A DNA stretch of 64,000 nucleotides, taken from Bacteroidota bacterium. GTDB lineage: Bacteria; Bacteroidota; Bacteroidia; Chitinophagales; Saprospiraceae. Both the position numbers and the translations under genes were made by a program. The stretch's first letter is position 1. Every line of letters begins with the position of its first letter. Below, in pieces: positions 1 through 8,978 of this stretch. The stretch is taken from positions 372,001-436,000 of the forward strand of contig JAKOVW010000079.1 in NCBI GenBank assembly GCA_029781865.1, given 5' to 3'. The notes under the pieces are model-generated. The model had not been told where the DNA came from, did not search any database, and worked only from the letters and a program-made list of their open reading frames with translations.

Positions 1-2
1 AA

Positions 3-803
3 CAAATTTCTCACTTTTTTACCACAAATGGTATAAATCCGAGCACTCAACAGGAAGAAATAGTTCTGGATCAAATTGCTTCGATAGCACGACAAATCGA
101 CCATGAACCATTAAAAACGCTTTTTTATGGTGCCGGAACTGCATCCGAATCTGCTAAAAAGCACCTTGAAAACGCTTTTAAAACGTATTTTCCTAATGCC
201 GAATTATCCATTTTTTCTGACTTATTAGCCGCAGGCCGGGCACTTTGCAAAGGAAGAAAAGCCATAATTTGCATCTTAGGCACTGGAAGCCATGCAGCCT
301 TATGCGATGGACATAACATCATTTATCAACTGCCCGCCCTCGGATATTTGTTAGGTGACGAAGGCAGTGGCAATCATTTGGGCAAGGAAATTCTCAAATT
401 ATACTACTACGAAAAGCTGGACGCTGAGTTAAAAAACAAGTTTAAAAAAAAATATCCGGAATTGCGATCCGATTTTATTTATCAATTGTATCACAATTCC
501 AATCCTTCTCCCCTATTGGCAAAATTTGCTGAATTTATCATTGCTCATAAAAAACATCCCCAATGCTCCGGAATCATTGCAAACTGTTTCGATCAATTTA
601 TTCGCAACAAGCTGGATACTTACCAAAATCATTCAGAACTCCCAGTGCACCTGTGTGGTTCAATTGCCTTTTATTTGCACGATGAATTTAATTCCTGCCT
701 TAAAAAAGCCGGATTCAGAACAGGCGATTTTGTACAAAAACCTATACATCAATTACTGGAATACCATAGAAGGGAATTGTATGGATTGAGAGATGAACTA
801 TAG
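3..803 (+). CDS. BadF/BadG/BcrA/BcrD-family ATPase (N-acetylglucosamine kinase-like), 5' partial
   Basis: The reading frame is open from the window start to the stop at 803, so 266 residues are visible and the N terminus lies outside. Visible family features are TNGINP near the start, FYGAG, SDLLAAGRALC, LGTGSHAAL and PALGYLLGDEGSG. This is the order seen in the ASKHA-fold sugar kinases that Bacteroidota use for N-acetylglucosamine or related substrates. The missing part should hold the first phosphate loop (DGGGTKT type), roughly 20-30 residues. The TTG at 348 is internal and is not the start. The protein is probably a cytoplasmic amino-sugar kinase; the substrate cannot be read from the sequence. 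It is followed by a 7-bp tandem repeat and then pfkA on the same strand. Confidence 0.85.
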   Translation, partial: QISHFFTTNGINPSTQQEEIVLDQIASIARQIDHEPLKTLFYGAGTASESAKKHLENAFKTYFPNAELSIFSDLLAAGRALCKGRKAIICILGTGSHAALCDGHNIIYQLPALGYLLGDEGSGNHLGKEILKLYYYEKLDAELKNKFKKKYPELRSDFIYQLYHNSNPSPLLAKFAEFIIAHKKHPQCSGIIANCFDQFIRNKLDTYQNHSELPVHLCGSIAFYLHDEFNSCLKKAGFRTGDFVQKPIHQLLEYHRRELYGLRDEL

Positions 804-873
804 GTTATGAGTTATGAGTGATGAGTTATAAGTTATAAGTGATGAGTGATGAGTGATGAGTGATGAGTGATTA
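804..873. repeat. Heptanucleotide tandem repeat, ten 7-bp units
   Basis: Ten consecutive 7-bp units run immediately after the kinase stop codon. They are variants of GTTATGA, GTGATGA and GTTATAA, the last four full units being identical GTGATGA followed by a terminal GTGATTA. The array fills nearly all of the space up to pfkA. The period of seven shifts frame at every unit and brings stop codons into every frame, so it is not coding. It may vary in copy number by replication slippage. Confidence 0.9.
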
Positions 874-894
874 GGTGAATTTTAATATTGTGTT

Positions 895-902
895 TAAATT
901 TG
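895..902 (+). promoter_or_regulatory. Candidate Bacteroidota -7 element for pfkA
   Basis: TAAATTTG matches the TAnnTTTG consensus of the Bacteroidota primary sigma factor. It ends 5 bp before the ATG at 908, so a transcript from here would have almost no leader. No convincing -33 TTG is seen at the expected distance, so this is a motif match only. Confidence 0.35.
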
Positions 903-907
903 ATGCA

Positions 908-1891
908 ATGAACGAAAAAATAAAAAGGATTGGAATTTTTACTTCAGGAGGAGATGCACCTGGTATGAATGCAGCAATTCGCGCTGTGACTCGTGCTGCT
1001 AATTTTTACGACTTACATGTTTATGGCATTTATGGCGGATATGAAGGCCTGATCGATGGCGATATCAGACGGCTTGAAACTTCAGATGTCGCAAACATTA
1101 TACAAAGGGGCGGCACCATTTTAAAAACATCCCGAAGTGAACGATTTCTTACCGTTGAAGGCAGAAGGACTGCTTATGAAAATTTATTGGCACAGGATAT
1201 TGACGCAATGGTTGCTATTGGTGGCGATGGAACTTTTCGCGGAGCCCTCCAATTTTATAAAGAAACCCAATTCCCTGTTGTCGGCCTTCCCGGAACCATT
1301 GATAATGACTTATATGGTACCGATTTTACCATTGGATTTTATACTGCCGTAGATACCGCAGTTGAAGCAGTTGATAAAATCAGAGATACGGCGGATTCAC
1401 ATAATCGTTTATTCTTTATAGAAGTCATGGGCCGGCATTCAGGTTATATTGCATTATACACTGCAGTTGCATCAGGTGCCAGTGCCGTTTTAATTCCGGA
1501 ATACGATACTTCATTCGATGAATTAGTAGAAAATATAAACAGATCCTTAAAAAGGAAAAAGTTGTTTGGGTTGGTAATCGTCGCTGAAGGCAACAAATTG
1601 GGTAGTACTGTTGAAATTGCAGAAAAACTGCAAGAGAAAATTAAAGATTATGACATCAGAGTAAGCATTTTTGGTCATATTCAACGTGGCGGTTCACCCT
1701 GCGCTTACGACCGAATGCTTGCAAGCCGTCTTGGGTATGCCACCATCAATGCGCTACTCGAAGGAAAATTCAATTGCATGGCCGGAATCATAAATGATGT
1801 TGTCGTCTATACTCCTTTTGAACAAACCGTACAACTCAAAAAGAATCCGGAACAGGAATTGATTAAAATGGCAGAGATTTTAGGACTATAG
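908..1891 (+). CDS. pfkA: ATP-dependent 6-phosphofructokinase
   Basis: This cytoplasmic enzyme phosphorylates fructose 6-phosphate to fructose 1,6-bisphosphate, the committed step of glycolysis. The ATG at 908 gives 327 aa, the usual bacterial PfkA length of about 320; the frame also opens at a GTG at 875, but that would add 11 unconserved residues next to the repeat array. Seen motifs are FTSGGDAPGMNAAIRA (nucleotide binding), GGDGTFRGA, PGTIDNDLYGTDFT with the catalytic TIDND aspartate, VMGRHSGYIAL, and FGHIQRGGSP near the C terminus. Glycine in GGDG and in PGTIDND, rather than the Asp and Lys of pyrophosphate-dependent enzymes, indicates ATP use. It stands alone, and the next gene converges. 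Confidence 0.97.
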   Translation: MNEKIKRIGIFTSGGDAPGMNAAIRAVTRAANFYDLHVYGIYGGYEGLIDGDIRRLETSDVANIIQRGGTILKTSRSERFLTVEGRRTAYENLLAQDIDAMVAIGGDGTFRGALQFYKETQFPVVGLPGTIDNDLYGTDFTIGFYTAVDTAVEAVDKIRDTADSHNRLFFIEVMGRHSGYIALYTAVASGASAVLIPEYDTSFDELVENINRSLKRKKLFGLVIVAEGNKLGSTVEIAEKLQEKIKDYDIRVSIFGHIQRGGSPCAYDRMLASRLGYATINALLEGKFNCMAGIINDVVVYTPFEQTVQLKKNPEQELIKMAEILGL

Positions 1892-2017
1892 AAACAACAT
1901 ACGCGGTTCGGAAATCAATCACATTCGTACTTAATTGCCCTTAAAGTAAATTCAGCAATTCTTCCTGCATTGCTATTTCGAATTGAATTCAGTTTTGGCT
2001 GATAACTCCGGATTTAG

Positions 2018-4498
2018 TTAGTTGCCTCCACCCAATGAAGCGGTCAGGCCAACTTTAAAATAACTGGCCTTGAATTTTCCTTCATAAAATTGGTGGACAA
2101 TATCGACTCTTAAAATGCGAAATAATTTATATCCAATATTTCCCAGCCCAAAGCTGACTTCCGTGAATGGGGTCGAACCTGGAATACATACCATAGAATA
2201 GCGCAATAATTCCTTCAGTCGAAGACGGTTGATCAAGGGAATTCTATCCAGGAACAAGCCCTGGAAATCGTGCTCGATAAAAAAAGATGCCGATCTTCTC
2301 GAAGTTGAATAAGCATAAGAATTCAAACTCATAAAAAATACATTTTCGTTTGGCTTTATATCAAAGTCAAGATTATTTCCAATCTGAAATATACGTTCCG
2401 GGGTATCGAGATCGCTCTTATACAGAAGTGCGGCTCCCTTCCCTGTCAGGTTTATGACACCCCATTTCCCAAGATTAATCGTTTTAGAAACAGTCAGACC
2501 CAAACGATGATAGATATCCTGAGATTGCGTGTACATTCCGATAGTATAATCAAAATCAAAACTGGGATAATCGCTTTGCACTTTAATATTCCCTTTTGGG
2601 GTAACCCAGACTTTAGTCTGTGGCGTCCAGCTAAATCGGGAGGTCCAACGAATATGATCCTTCCTTTTGATCAGCAAAGAATCATCATAACGGTCTGCAA
2701 TGGCGTTGGCCTGATAGGGTTCTGAATTACGCACAAAACTGTAAAAAGAATGATTCACCACATTCTGCCGGCGGGAATATTCCAATTCAGTACTATAGCT
2801 CAGATCATTTGATATATCATTTCCGGTTGAAACCTTGGCAAATGTTTTCTCATAATACTTTACAAAGTTTGTTTTAAAATAAAGGTTATCCACTTCATTA
2901 AACAATTTTGAACTTTCATATGAATTAAACTCAAACAGCCCTGATCCGCCGGCTATCTCGACAAACGAATTCACTTTGTGATTATAAGCATAATGCAACT
3001 TTAAGGATGGCCTGAAAACCATTTCAGAAAATCCGTAATCCATTTTGACATTTGCAGACAAATGCTTACCCCCATTCAGTCTTTTAAAACTTTGATTATA
3101 ATTGAACGTCGTACCCAAAGACCAACCCTGAACAGGATTAAAATGAAATAGTTCTAATGGAGAACCTATTGAAAAATTCCATCTTTTATAACTATTCCGG
3201 TAATCGTATCCCAGCAATACATTTGTCCATTTAAACTTGTTATTGTTGGCATCAATTGAGTCTTTATACCCTTTGGATTCCCGTACTACTTTAATGCTGT
3301 CCTTTATCATATAATCCAATCGTTCATCCACTGTCAATGGAACAGGACGTATGCTGTCCCAATACGTTTTTCCATTTTCATTAGCACCTTCTCTGATCTG
3401 CAACAGGACATTTTTATTTTCGATTTTTACATCCTTATTAAATCGATAGTCTGAAAACACCACAACGAATTTACCTTCAAGTTTAATTCCTAAAAAATTT
3501 GCATTAAAACTAAAAACCTGATTTTGAATTTCATACAACTGATCATGCTCAACGGGGATAAAAAGTTGTTTCAAATAAATGGTATCAAACAATTCCTGTT
3601 GTACCTGTTTGCCCAGAATATACAAATTAGCAGACTCGATGCTCCAATCTCCATCCCTGATATTGATTTCTCCGTACCAGCAAGCCTGGTTTTTGTTTTT
3701 CGGAAATAGCTGAATACGGTATGAAATATGCTTCAAGTCTGCACTAGTGTCAATCCCCAATAATTTATATTGATAGTGCGCCAGAGCAAATGATGAAACA
3801 GGAGAAATGATATTTTTTCCAAATTCATTTGTGTTTTCATACAAATTAAAATTAACGGAGCTGGCACTATTAAATGAAAATCCGTTATCCTTTCCGGAAA
3901 CTATTGAGGATATCATTTCTTCATGAAGGTGATTGGGCTTCTCGAACGTTATTTTTGAAACCGTTTCTGAAAGATAAACAAATCCTTTACGGTTTGTATC
4001 CAGATTTCCATCGAGGCTGCCGATTTCCCTTCCCAATATTTTTTTAGGCGCTCCTAATATCCGGAGATATCCTTTGGTATAAGCATCACAGGTATAGTTA
4101 AATCTTTGATTTAAGAAAAACTCGCGCCGTGACATTGCTTTTCGTATGATCTCATAGGCAGGATCTTCCTGGATTGAAGAAATGATAATTTCTCTAAGAT
4201 TGTACACAGAAGGTTTTAGCACAACATTCAACAATTGAGGCAAGCCGGACTCCTCTACCAATTCTTCATGAGACTGATACCCTAAATACTGAAAAATAAT
4301 TCTATGAGATCCTTTAGTCAAATTCAATTCATAATTTCCCTCCAGATTACTACTGGTTCCTTTTGTTGATCCTTTGACATAAATCGAAGCAAATGCCAAT
4401 GCATTTCCTTCCCCATCTGTAATTCTTCCATGAATTTGTGCATTCGCCGTTAAATAGAAGGTAAAAAGCAAGAAAAGTATATAAGTAACCCGCATCAT
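2018..4498 (-). CDS. DUF5686 family outer-membrane protein with carboxypeptidase-regulatory-like domain
   Basis: The 826-aa protein starts with a signal peptide (about residues 1-20, ending TANAQ). A CarboxypepD_reg-like beta domain follows (IHGRITDGEGNALAFASIYV to about residue 95). The remainder is a long DUF5686-type region rich in alternating hydrophobic and aromatic strands, ending in a beta-rich C terminus that suggests an outer-membrane barrel. The architecture resembles TonB-dependent receptors but I see no plug domain. The function of the family is not established; an envelope role is inferred. The start overlaps the pabA stop by 4 nt (ATGA), so it is translationally coupled to a folate gene with no obvious functional link. 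Confidence 0.85.
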   Translation of the reverse strand: MMRVTYILFLLFTFYLTANAQIHGRITDGEGNALAFASIYVKGSTKGTSSNLEGNYELNLTKGSHRIIFQYLGYQSHEELVEESGLPQLLNVVLKPSVYNLREIIISSIQEDPAYEIIRKAMSRREFFLNQRFNYTCDAYTKGYLRILGAPKKILGREIGSLDGNLDTNRKGFVYLSETVSKITFEKPNHLHEEMISSIVSGKDNGFSFNSASSVNFNLYENTNEFGKNIISPVSSFALAHYQYKLLGIDTSADLKHISYRIQLFPKNKNQACWYGEINIRDGDWSIESANLYILGKQVQQELFDTIYLKQLFIPVEHDQLYEIQNQVFSFNANFLGIKLEGKFVVVFSDYRFNKDVKIENKNVLLQIREGANENGKTYWDSIRPVPLTVDERLDYMIKDSIKVVRESKGYKDSIDANNNKFKWTNVLLGYDYRNSYKRWNFSIGSPLELFHFNPVQGWSLGTTFNYNQSFKRLNGGKHLSANVKMDYGFSEMVFRPSLKLHYAYNHKVNSFVEIAGGSGLFEFNSYESSKLFNEVDNLYFKTNFVKYYEKTFAKVSTGNDISNDLSYSTELEYSRRQNVVNHSFYSFVRNSEPYQANAIADRYDDSLLIKRKDHIRWTSRFSWTPQTKVWVTPKGNIKVQSDYPSFDFDYTIGMYTQSQDIYHRLGLTVSKTINLGKWGVINLTGKGAALLYKSDLDTPERIFQIGNNLDFDIKPNENVFFMSLNSYAYSTSRRSASFFIEHDFQGLFLDRIPLINRLRLKELLRYSMVCIPGSTPFTEVSFGLGNIGYKLFRILRVDIVHQFYEGKFKASYFKVGLTASLGGGN

Positions 4499-5079
4499 TT
4501 AGTCAACCAGTTATTGAGCAAATCAGGACCTATTTCAGTCAAAAAGGATTCGGGATGAAATTGAATACCTTCAACAGGAAGTGTTTTATGACAAATACCC
4601 ATAATAACTTCATCACTTGATTTACAGGTAACCTGCAGCTCTTCAGGAAGAGTACCCGGTAGAATTGCCCAGGAATGATATAATGCAGCGTCAAACTCTG
4701 TTGGCATTTTAAACATGGCAGAATGTGCATTTTTACATACATTATAGATCCGCTTTCGTTGACCATGTTGCACCTTCTCCTGTTTAAATAATCTGGCTCC
4801 AAAGAATTCCGCTATAGCCTGATGACCCAGGCAAATACCTAAAATTCGGACAGAAGGCTTCATTCTCTTTAAAACTTCAAACATCACCGGAAAATCTATG
4901 GGAAGACCCGGCCCGGGAGAGAATACTACTTTATCAAAATTCGCCATAAGATGAAGTATGGCATTATAATCCGAAGAAACCTCCACAAAACAACCCAATT
5001 CTTCAAAAGACTGTACCAGGTTATACGTAAAAGAATCCTTGTTATCGACTAATAATATCTTTCTATTGGCACTAAGCAT
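4495..5079 (-). CDS. pabA: Aminodeoxychorismate/anthranilate synthase glutamine amidotransferase subunit
   Basis: This 194-aa class I glutamine amidotransferase supplies ammonia from glutamine to the chorismate-aminating subunit. The triad is visible: nucleophile Cys83 in GICLGHQ, then His175 and Glu177 in GIQFHPES. The N terminus has VDNKDSFTYNLVQ and SPGPG (54-58), typical of PabA/TrpG. The nearby divergent pabB-pabC genes, and the absence of other trp genes, favour the p-aminobenzoate (folate) branch, although such subunits can serve both pathways. It is upstream of, and overlaps by 4 nt, the DUF5686 gene. Only 47 bp separate its start from pabB. Confidence 0.9.
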   Translation of the reverse strand: MLSANRKILLVDNKDSFTYNLVQSFEELGCFVEVSSDYNAILHLMANFDKVVFSPGPGLPIDFPVMFEVLKRMKPSVRILGICLGHQAIAEFFGARLFKQEKVQHGQRKRIYNVCKNAHSAMFKMPTEFDAALYHSWAILPGTLPEELQVTCKSSDEVIMGICHKTLPVEGIQFHPESFLTEIGPDLLNNWLTK

Positions 5080-5126
5080 AAAAGCTCATAAATTCGTGCG
5101 AAATTAGACAACCATATCAATACCAA

Positions 5127-6101
5127 GTGAATTTGATCCAAGATTATAAATCAGTTGTTGCCTTAATGAATTCGTATTATCAATCAGGCAAATCGTTTCT
5201 TTTTGCGATTAACTACAGCAAAACACTTGGTATTTGTGTTTTGACAGATTCCATTAATCATGATCAGATAAAATTTTCCTTTCCAAACCATTCATCGGAA
5301 ATTCAATTCACAGGTAAAATAAATTTGAGCTATAATGCAATTCGTTTTGAGGACTATAAACAAAAATTCAATCAGGTTCTCGATCATATTTTACTTGGAA
5401 ATTCTTATTTGTGCAATTTAACCCAGGCAACATCCATTAGCATAAATTTAAACCTGGAAGAAATATTTAAATACAGCCACGCGCCTTATAAATTGTACCT
5501 TAAGGATCAATTTGTCGTGTTTTCACCGGAAACGTTTGTTGAGATTAAATCCGGAACTATTTTTACTTACCCAATGAAAGGAACTATTTCGGCAGATCAG
5601 GAACAAAACAAGTCTATTTTGTTAAATGACCCAAAAGAAGATGCCGAGCACAATACAATCGTAGATTTACTCCGAAATGATCTGAGCATAGTTGCCAATA
5701 CAGTCAGGGTAGATCGACTCAAGATGATTCAAAAAATCGATACAAATAAGGGCTCAATCTGGCAGATGAGTTCTCAAATCAGCGGTAAATTAAAGCCGCA
5801 TTATCTGGAACATCCCGGCGATTTATTCGATAAACTTCTGCCTGCAGGATCAGTAACCGGTGCTCCCAAAGAAAAAACATTGCGCATTTTAAAAGACGTG
5901 GAAAATTACGATCGCGGATTTTACACCGGTGTTTTCGGCTATTTTGACGGTGTTTCGATTCAAAGTTCTGTTATGATCAGATTCATTGAAAATACAGATA
6001 CCGGATTGATGTATAAAAGCGGTGGCGGAATTACCAGTCAATCTTCTTCTGAATTGGAATATCAAGAACTTATACAAAAAATTTATGTACCCGTTTTTTG
6101 A
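5127..6101 (+). CDS. pabB: Aminodeoxychorismate synthase component I
   Basis: This enzyme converts chorismate and ammonia to 4-amino-4-deoxychorismate for folate synthesis. The 324-aa protein is the short chorismate-binding form, lacking the long N-terminal domain of E. coli PabB. Conserved signatures are YPMKGTI, AEHNTIVDLLRNDLS, PAGSVTGAPKEKT and GFYTGVFGYFDG. The start is the GTG at 5127; the ATG at 5166 is an alternative that would cut into an N-terminal helix homologues seem to have. The gene diverges from pabA and its end overlaps the pabC start by 17 nt, so pabB and pabC are probably coupled. Confidence 0.9.
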   Translation: MNLIQDYKSVVALMNSYYQSGKSFLFAINYSKTLGICVLTDSINHDQIKFSFPNHSSEIQFTGKINLSYNAIRFEDYKQKFNQVLDHILLGNSYLCNLTQATSISINLNLEEIFKYSHAPYKLYLKDQFVVFSPETFVEIKSGTIFTYPMKGTISADQEQNKSILLNDPKEDAEHNTIVDLLRNDLSIVANTVRVDRLKMIQKIDTNKGSIWQMSSQISGKLKPHYLEHPGDLFDKLLPAGSVTGAPKEKTLRILKDVENYDRGFYTGVFGYFDGVSIQSSVMIRFIENTDTGLMYKSGGGITSQSSSELEYQELIQKIYVPVF

Positions 6102-6699
6102 AAGTATTGCTGTAATTTCGGGGCAAACCCGGAATTTGTTTTATCATCAAAAAAGGATGGATAAAACGTTTAAGCATTATTATCCTGGTAGTGAATCACA
6201 TCATCTGGATTACTTACTTTCGAAAATAAAATTCCTGGATGCTCCAATGGTAAAATGCAAATTTTCTTACAACGAAACCGCTTATAAAATCTATCAGATT
6301 AAATATCAAATAAAAAAATACCACGCCTTTTATCTGTTAGAAGATAACAGCATTTCCTATGCGTATAAATTTACGGATCGAACGGCAATTGAAAATCTTC
6401 AATCTAAGGTCTCATCAGACAGTCAGGTTATCATAACGATTCAAAACAGGATTACCGATAGCAGTTTCAGCAATATCATTTTTTTTGACGGTTACCGCTG
6501 GTTAACACCTGCAAACCCATTGCTGCCGGGTACGATGAGAGCCTCATTATTAGCAGAGTGGCGCATTCATGAAGAATCGATTCAAACAAGTCATCTCGCG
6601 ATGTTCAAATCCTTCAAACTGATAAATGCACTAAATACGTTTGAAGATTCACCTGAATATCCAATTGAACTGATAAATCCAACATTGATTAAAACATAA
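6085..6699 (+). CDS. pabC: Aminotransferase class IV, probable aminodeoxychorismate lyase
   Basis: Probably releases p-aminobenzoate and pyruvate from aminodeoxychorismate using pyridoxal phosphate. The ATG at 6085 gives 204 aa (FFESIAVISGQTRNLFYHQ), which matches the start of the short Bacteroidota class IV proteins; the upstream ATG at 6022 lies deep inside pabB. The YKFTDRTAIENL stretch probably carries the PLP lysine, and TDSSFSNIIFF and LLPGTMRA are family motifs. It follows pabB with a 17-nt overlap and precedes the YggS gene by 1 nt, giving a pabB-pabC-yggS run. The pathway assignment rests on this context. Confidence 0.85.
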   Translation: MYPFFESIAVISGQTRNLFYHQKRMDKTFKHYYPGSESHHLDYLLSKIKFLDAPMVKCKFSYNETAYKIYQIKYQIKKYHAFYLLEDNSISYAYKFTDRTAIENLQSKVSSDSQVIITIQNRITDSSFSNIIFFDGYRWLTPANPLLPGTMRASLLAEWRIHEESIQTSHLAMFKSFKLINALNTFEDSPEYPIELINPTLIKT

Positions 6700-6700
6700 A

Positions 6701-7357
6701 ATGGAACTGATCAACTATCATAGAATTCGCAATCAAGCTTTAAGTTACGGTGCAACATTAGTCGTGGTAACTAAAAATCAATCCATAGACGACATCATGA
6801 CCATTTACAATGAAGGACATCGCATTTTTGGAGAAAACAAGGCTCAGGACTTAATCGCAAAAAAAACCGAATTGCCAGAAGATATCGAATGGCACATGAT
6901 AGGCAATCTTCAAAAAAATAAAGTCAAATCGATAGCGCCATGGATCAGTATGATTCATTCAGTAGATTCATTTGATCTGGCCAAAAAAATCAATCAGGAA
7001 GCCCGGCTGGCAGCACGCATCATTCCAATTCTACTGGAAATTAAAATTTCCCGTGAGGAGAGCAAACACGGATTCGACGAGCAAGATCTGTTCGAATCAT
7101 TAATGCAGGATGATTGGAAATCTATGAAAAATTTATTAATAAGTGGTGTCATGGGCATGGCCAGTTTCAGTAACGATACTTTTTTAATTCGCAATGAATT
7201 CAAAAAATTAAAATCCATATATACTGAACTCCACAATACACATTTTGGGCATCCGGCATTCAAACAAATGTCTTTTGGAATGTCTTCCGATTATAAAATT
7301 GCTTTAGCAGAGGGAGCTACTATGATCAGAGTCGGAAGTAAAATTTTTCAGGATTAA
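6701..7357 (+). CDS. YggS/PLPBP family pyridoxal phosphate homeostasis protein
   Basis: A 218-aa member of the single-domain PLP-binding barrel family (YggS/PROSC), cytoplasmic, believed to buffer free PLP rather than catalyse a reaction. Signatures seen are LVVVTKNQS with the PLP lysine, FGENKAQDLIAK, EWHMIGNLQKNKVK (usually WH-IGHLQ-NKVK, here Asn replaces His) and SFGMSSDYKIALAEGATM followed by IRVGSKIF. It lies 1 nt after pabC, itself a PLP enzyme. Its TAA stop and that of the convergent T9SS gene interlock in a TTAA palindrome. Confidence 0.93.
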   Translation: MELINYHRIRNQALSYGATLVVVTKNQSIDDIMTIYNEGHRIFGENKAQDLIAKKTELPEDIEWHMIGNLQKNKVKSIAPWISMIHSVDSFDLAKKINQEARLAARIIPILLEIKISREESKHGFDEQDLFESLMQDDWKSMKNLLISGVMGMASFSNDTFLIRNEFKKLKSIYTELHNTHFGHPAFKQMSFGMSSDYKIALAEGATMIRVGSKIFQD

Positions 7358-8973
7358 TCGATAGTAAGTTTTTTTACAATTGTCGGTCTTTCCTTACTCG
7401 AAATATGCACAAAATATATCCCCCCGGGCAATTGTTTATGAAATGAATAGAATTTCTGATGTATCTCTGCATCAAACAATTTGTTTCCCAAAGAATTAAA
7501 AATTTCAATTTCATCGAACTCCTCATTGGACGCAATCACAAATCCAAATTGAGTTGGATTGGGGAAGAGTTGGATTTGGCTTTGATTCCAATCTTCCGTT
7601 TGGGTAACGCGACAGATCTCACTGGTTGACATATTGATTTCGCGAACATACACATCTAAATCTGCAAGTTGCAACTGAATTGATTTTACATTTACCGGAA
7701 CCTCATTTAATTGCATGGGATCCTTAGCGACTGAAGAAACCAGGTCAGTAGCACATGGATTTTCCAAAACACCTGTATTTTCCAATAATACAATATAATT
7801 TTCAGTAGCTCCATTCGGACGAATGACTGACCATATATGGTCTGTTGCCCGATCATATACGGAAGCTGAACTTGAGGCGATATGATCATTTTTCAATCCG
7901 GGCTTATAGTTTTTAAATTGCTCTACAATCGCATTAAGTGAGTTCACCTTCATTAAATTGTAACCTTCATAACCCAAATCTACCGGGGCCTGTCCACCAA
8001 ATAAAAAGAAATTACCATCGATCACAGCTGACTCTACCCGAATTGGGACCGTATAATTTCTCCATGTTTTGAGTTGCAAATCAGTATCAAACATGGTCAC
8101 CAGAACCGAACCTGGTTCAGAAGAACCTACAATGGACTGAGAGAACAAATGAATGTTAGCTCCTTTGGTATTCACATAAGTCCATCCATACCTGTTACTA
8201 AATGAAAGATCGGGACTCATTAATTCCACTGATTTCATGGTAACGGGATTACCATCTGTATCGAATTGTGCCAGCATCATTCGTGGTGCTGAATCGAATG
8301 AACGCTTGATGGTGCCGGCTATACACAAATTTCCGTTTGGAGCCATCACAATGGACCTGGGCGCTTCAGAATGTATTGGAGCCACAGAATTATAAATTTT
8401 CGACCAACTAATATCGTTTCCATCAAATTTGATTAGGACAATTTTACTATTGTAACTGGACAGATATTCGATTAATGATTCAGCAACGATGTAAAAATTA
8501 CCATTTGAATAAATGACATCTATTGGATTCAAAATAAAATCAGGATCAGTTGACAGTGAAATAATTTTTATTGTTTTAATTGCTTTTAATTTCAAACTAA
8601 AAACACCTAAAACCATAAAATTTCCGGATCCGGATTTGTTATAGGTACCCAAAAAGAAAACATCATCGTAGCCGGTGTGGATTATTTTATTAATATAAAG
8701 ATTTCCTTCCCTGTGATAAATAAACAAAGCAGAGGCAATGTCCGTCTGATCATAAAATGGAAACAGCATCATTTCATTCTGATTGCTAAGTTTGTTTATG
8801 CAATTGATTGCACACACTTTTGAACCCGCCACGGTACCTAAATTGATGAATTGACTGATTCCGGCTATATCGTTTAATTCAATATCCTTTGATTCAAGAG
8901 TTATCTTCGTTGTCGTTTGACCATATAATACAATACTTAAAAAACTGATCCATAAACAATTTAATCCTCTCAT
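7354..8973 (-). CDS. Secreted protein of unknown function with T9SS type A sorting domain
   Basis: The 539-aa protein has a short signal peptide (MRGLNCLWISFLSIVLYGQ) and a C-terminal sorting domain of about 75 residues starting IQLFPNPTQFGF and ending in a basic KKLTID tail. The middle (about 50-430) reads as repeated beta-strand segments with Gly/Asn turns such as NGNFYIVAESLI, NGNLCIAGTIK and DGNFFLFGGQ, suggesting a beta-propeller-like fold. I recognise no catalytic motif. It lies 5 nt downstream of the FG-GAP gene on the same strand and is probably co-transcribed with it. Export across the outer membrane by T9SS is inferred from the tail. Confidence 0.85.
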   Translation of the reverse strand: MRGLNCLWISFLSIVLYGQTTTKITLESKDIELNDIAGISQFINLGTVAGSKVCAINCINKLSNQNEMMLFPFYDQTDIASALFIYHREGNLYINKIIHTGYDDVFFLGTYNKSGSGNFMVLGVFSLKLKAIKTIKIISLSTDPDFILNPIDVIYSNGNFYIVAESLIEYLSSYNSKIVLIKFDGNDISWSKIYNSVAPIHSEAPRSIVMAPNGNLCIAGTIKRSFDSAPRMMLAQFDTDGNPVTMKSVELMSPDLSFSNRYGWTYVNTKGANIHLFSQSIVGSSEPGSVLVTMFDTDLQLKTWRNYTVPIRVESAVIDGNFFLFGGQAPVDLGYEGYNLMKVNSLNAIVEQFKNYKPGLKNDHIASSSASVYDRATDHIWSVIRPNGATENYIVLLENTGVLENPCATDLVSSVAKDPMQLNEVPVNVKSIQLQLADLDVYVREINMSTSEICRVTQTEDWNQSQIQLFPNPTQFGFVIASNEEFDEIEIFNSLGNKLFDAEIHQKFYSFHKQLPGGIYFVHISSKERPTIVKKLTID

Positions 8974-8978
8974 AAAAC

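Noticed and set aside
6022-6084. Upstream ATG as the start of pabC
   Set aside because: It lies deep inside pabB; the ATG at 6085 starts where the class IV fold begins.
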